Assembly: GCA_946965045.2 (NCBI GenBank)
Contig: OX337229.1
Span: forward strand, 3,596,001-3,660,000
Length of the DNA stretch: 64,000 nucleotides
DNA from: Epithemia pelagica
Taxonomy: Eukaryota; Bacillariophyta; Bacillariophyceae; Surirellales; Surirellaceae
Reading direction: 5' to 3'
Part shown: piece by piece, positions 61,084-64,000 of the stretch
Position numbering within the stretch: position 1 is the stretch's first letter
How the letters are laid out: the number at the start of each line of letters is the position of its first letter
Translations under genes and position numbers: made by a program
The notes under the pieces: model-generated
Database searches by the model: none
What the model was told of the DNA's origin: nothing
The model's input: the letters and a program-made list of their open reading frames with translations, nothing else

Positions 61084-64000
61084 ATGATGCAGTCGTCGGC
61101 GGAGTATCGGAAGCGCCGACAAAGCTTTATGGGGCCACATGAAGAGAATAAAGTGGTTCAAAATAGATACCGAAGAAAGACTCTGGCCGGTTCCATGTCA
61201 GACAAGGAAAACGGAGTTCTAGCTCGTGCTCCCTCTACTTCATCAGGGGAAAACGACACTCCTCTCAAAATGGATCCTTCTCACTCTTTAGAGAAAGCAC
61301 CAAGGGAGGCACATAGTATAAAAAACTCTTACGATGTCGCTGAAACGCCCTCAAAAACTCCTTCCAGGTCTCATCGTCATCGCACGCGGCTTCCGGAGTC
61401 CACATCGGGTTTCTACTTCAAGGGTCTCGCAAAGCCATCAGCAGAATCCAGTTTTGAGGCTGTTTCCGTGTACGACGGGTCCGCTGATGCTGCGGAGACA
61501 AGCTTCATAAGCCGAGCTTCTACCAGCAGCGGTAGCGAGAGTGAAGATATGCTTAATAAAAGTGTATTGAGTGACACAACCGAGCTCACAGCCTCCAATT
61601 TTGTTCTAACAACAAGTTCGAAGCAAAGATTTCACTGGCAATCTAATATTGCTCATCAAAATTCTACAGCGGCTGATGGGAACGCTGCACAGAAAGACAA
61701 CATGGAAGCAAGACTGGAACGTAATGATGAACATTCAGCTGTAAGTTCACATTATACCTCAAGACCACCATTGAGTTCAATTATCCGTGATGAAAGTCGA
61801 AGACACACATTGGGCCAACAACTTCATTCCACATTTCATGACAAGAAGGATGATGTCTCAATGGAGGGGCAAAACGATGCTCGACGGGAATCCTGGCATG
61901 GTCCGTCACCTCCCAATAATGGTGAATCATCCGATATTCAAGAAAAAACGAAGCGTCTCCTCACCAATCTGAGGTCACGGAAGAAAGAACGGGCACAACT
62001 TTTTTCTCGTCTTTCCACCGCAAGCAGCAATCTTTCGATCGACGATCAGTCACCACTTAGGCTTGGCACCATACATTCCACCATCCAAGGGGTTTCTAGC
62101 CCAGCATTAATTGAGAACAACCGTATCGTGACAAAGGGACAATTCCCGTCAATGGCGCCAACCGACACGAAAGGCGAAGATCATAGCAGCCCTGGCAAGA
62201 CCGATACAACACTCCTCAAAACTATGAATCCGAGTGAAAGTAAAATACATGGGACAGCAGATACTCCCTTGAGCCGAAACACCGCGACCTCCGATGACAT
62301 GAGAATTCTTGATCTTGACATGACGTCTACAGACGACACTGAGTCGTTTGTATCAACAGAATATAAGAGACAATCAAATGTAGGAAAGTCTCCAGCAGGT
62401 GTTCCCAACGAGCTGAAAGACCCGGTCTCCGATCCAATCATCAATACCACTGAACCATCTCAATCAGAGTCCAACCGAGATGCCATGCAAGACGACTACT
62501 TCATGGGTAAGAGAACTTCCATTCAAGCAGGTGAAGGAAAACATGGTTCTGGACTCACGGAAATAACCCACGAAAGGCCGAGAGCAAATGAAAATGATAC
62601 TCTCGATCCAGACGTTTTCAATCTAAATGAAACGATGAATGAATCATCAGACGTCAGCTCTTTTGACCTACGCTCACCGGAGTCGGCCTTTGTTGCTCGG
62701 GCAACCCGAGAAAAGAAGGAATCAGACTCACTTGAAAGAGCCCTTGGTACCAAATCCGCTCCAACGTCGTCGAAAGCAACATTACCCATCACAGAGGAAC
62801 AAATTCAAGAAGCCGGTCATCTTGAAGACAACATTAAAACACATATTGAAGATCTTGGGCCCCACACCAATCCAACGGCCCAAGAAGAAAACACCGACGA
62901 CAAGGCTTTGAAAACAAAGAGAAAGCCAGAAAGCATGAATGAAAAAAAATTAAGCGCTACTGTCGACATCTCCAATGCCGATGACACTGTGAATGAGAGT
63001 GACCTGGACTTGTGGGCAACATCTCCCGCAGATGCGACAACTCATTCAGCAAAAGAAAACAATGACAGGGCCACTTCGCCGTCACGAAAAAGTGAAACGA
63101 AAAAGTCATCTGCAGAACGTGCTGAGTTGAATTCCGAATCATTTCATTTAGCTTCTGAAGAACCAACTTTGTCGGGATCGCCAGGATCAAGAGAATCGTT
63201 TCTGTCCGAAAGATCAGGTACGCGCACAACGGCGACGAGTGGCACAAAACTGACTCCAACGAAACTTAATGGGACACCTCGGCGTATCCCCAACCCTTCC
63301 GTAGATTCCCCAGCACGAAATACTCGAAGCCGTGTGGCCTTGAGGAAACAATTCGAAGATGATAAAGCCCAAAGTGATGACAAGGAAGAGAAGCAAGTCG
63401 TGGCGAATATAGAAGAAAGATCACCTGCACCAGCAGGTAGACTCAACTCTGATCGCGAGCAGGACGATGTTATCAAAGACGCAACAACTTCATTTTCTAG
63501 CATTCTCATGAATTCTTCGTTTCGTAAGGCTTCAAGTGTTCGGAAAGAAGGCGGTCCACGCAAATCTGTTGCGTTTGGTTCGCCGGAAATCCTCAAGTTC
63601 AACATATCTAGTCCACCCATGAGTGCCACTCCAATGCCAGGTAAATCTCGCCGAAAAACGTTGATGCCAGATGATACGGTCGAAATTGAGAGAGATATGA
63701 AGTCACTCCTTGAGAGCATTGATGACCCGAGCGCAGCTCCTCCCAACGTTCGCGGTTCTGGATTAGTTAGGGGCACGGAATTTTCACAGGGTGCACGACA
63801 ACAATCATTCATGGCAAATGCATCAGTCGAAATTGAGAGCGATGTGAATTCATCCCTCGATAATGCTGATGAAGAAGACACGGAAAGACACCTGGATACA
63901 AAACATCGCACGGCGTCAGACAAAATCTCAGCGGTCGACGAATCTGAAGAGGTGGAGAGTGATATGGACTTGTCAACGGAATCGCAAACCGAGACATCGT
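61084..64000 (+). CDS. KNL1/Spc105-like protein, 5' part (runs off window)
   Basis: An uninterrupted frame begins with tandem ATGs at 61084/61087 and stays open to the window edge (972 codons plus one base). I translated it throughout. It is almost entirely disordered and Ser/Thr/Asp/Glu-rich. At residues 826-831 is RKSVAF, a PP1-docking RVxF-type motif, followed by GSPEILKF, which parallels the RVSF region of KNL1. Three spaced motifs follow: TVEIERDM (about 865), SVEIESDV (914) and EVESDMDL (957), a 40-50-residue periodicity like MELT arrays of KNL1, the outer kinetochore checkpoint scaffold. The C-terminal coiled coil and RWD domains that would prove this lie beyond the window. Confidence 0.55.
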   Translation, partial: MMQSSAEYRKRRQSFMGPHEENKVVQNRYRRKTLAGSMSDKENGVLARAPSTSSGENDTPLKMDPSHSLEKAPREAHSIKNSYDVAETPSKTPSRSHRHRTRLPESTSGFYFKGLAKPSAESSFEAVSVYDGSADAAETSFISRASTSSGSESEDMLNKSVLSDTTELTASNFVLTTSSKQRFHWQSNIAHQNSTAADGNAAQKDNMEARLERNDEHSAVSSHYTSRPPLSSIIRDESRRHTLGQQLHSTFHDKKDDVSMEGQNDARRESWHGPSPPNNGESSDIQEKTKRLLTNLRSRKKERAQLFSRLSTASSNLSIDDQSPLRLGTIHSTIQGVSSPALIENNRIVTKGQFPSMAPTDTKGEDHSSPGKTDTTLLKTMNPSESKIHGTADTPLSRNTATSDDMRILDLDMTSTDDTESFVSTEYKRQSNVGKSPAGVPNELKDPVSDPIINTTEPSQSESNRDAMQDDYFMGKRTSIQAGEGKHGSGLTEITHERPRANENDTLDPDVFNLNETMNESSDVSSFDLRSPESAFVARATREKKESDSLERALGTKSAPTSSKATLPITEEQIQEAGHLEDNIKTHIEDLGPHTNPTAQEENTDDKALKTKRKPESMNEKKLSATVDISNADDTVNESDLDLWATSPADATTHSAKENNDRATSPSRKSETKKSSAERAELNSESFHLASEEPTLSGSPGSRESFLSERSGTRTTATSGTKLTPTKLNGTPRRIPNPSVDSPARNTRSRVALRKQFEDDKAQSDDKEEKQVVANIEERSPAPAGRLNSDREQDDVIKDATTSFSSILMNSSFRKASSVRKEGGPRKSVAFGSPEILKFNISSPPMSATPMPGKSRRKTLMPDDTVEIERDMKSLLESIDDPSAAPPNVRGSGLVRGTEFSQGARQQSFMANASVEIESDVNSSLDNADEEDTERHLDTKHRTASDKISAVDESEEVESDMDLSTESQTETS

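Noticed and set aside
63144-63923. 259-codon minus-strand ORF and similar ones at 61.4-64 kb
   Set aside because: They are antisense shadows of the long plus-strand frame, which has two tandem ATGs and is open to the window edge with clear motifs.
1-64000. tRNA, rRNA and CRISPR features
   Set aside because: No A/B-box tRNA pattern, rRNA-like stretch or CRISPR-type array with regular unique spacers was recognised. The tandem repeats present have no unique spacers. A tRNA scan could still find one I missed.

Overview
The window looks like nuclear DNA of a diatom (stramenopile), probably a pennate one. Three things point this way. Plastid proteins carry bipartite presequences with an Ala-Phe cleavage motif (7113-7738, 14722-15888). 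Protein genes are compact, with short GT-AG introns of about 75-140 bp. Two Ty1/copia elements of the diatom CoDi type are present. The species cannot be told from the sequence alone.

Layout. 1-25.7 kb is dense single-copy housekeeping sequence: SMU1 (-), TEX264-like (+), APC4 (-), a small thylakoid protein (+), RBM22 (-), LSM6 (-), a RING1-like PRC1 E3 ligase (+), a peroxisomal acyl-CoA synthetase (+), a plastid alpha/beta hydrolase (-), threonine synthase (-), eL22 (+), a CDF metal transporter (-), TXNDC9 (+) and an ankyrin-repeat ion channel (+). Many neighbours are divergent or tail-to-tail with under 350 bp between them. ATG starts and splice sites were worked out by reading frames across introns.

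26.1-39.4 kb is a mobile block. Two homologous GGAAACA minisatellites bracket four ORFs arranged as two convergent pairs: a DNA-binding-like ORF, a DDE transposase, and two unknown proteins. An intact 8,384-bp CoDi retrotransposon has inserted into the third ORF. It has 783-bp LTRs with no differences seen, a 5-bp ATTGG target duplication, and an extra ORF ahead of gag-pol. Removing the retroelement and one ATTGG copy restores an open frame.

39.5-44.4 kb holds a coiled-coil protein of unknown function and phosphoacetylglucosamine mutase. 44.4-51.3 kb is a second, decayed copia element with a stop after gag, a 1-bp loss in the protease, a stop in pol and changed catalytic residues. Its right LTR lies about 120 bp upstream of a hybrid histidine kinase (51385-54579). 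Next come a Golgi-type glycosyltransferase (-) and, in the shared upstream region, a 595-bp Mutator-like non-autonomous element with a 9-bp target duplication. The window ends with a large LRR protein (+) and the first 972 codons of a Ser/Thr-rich protein with KNL1/Spc105-like motifs that runs off the right edge.

Functionally, the first 10 kb concentrates RNA-processing genes (SMU1, RBM22, LSM6), and APC4 and the KNL1-like protein concern mitosis. No shared pathway unites the remainder. A palindrome-forming octamer (TACTCCTA/TAGGAGTA) occurs at least twelve times, always in intergenic DNA upstream of a gene, and is the best candidate for an undescribed dispersed element or promoter signal.
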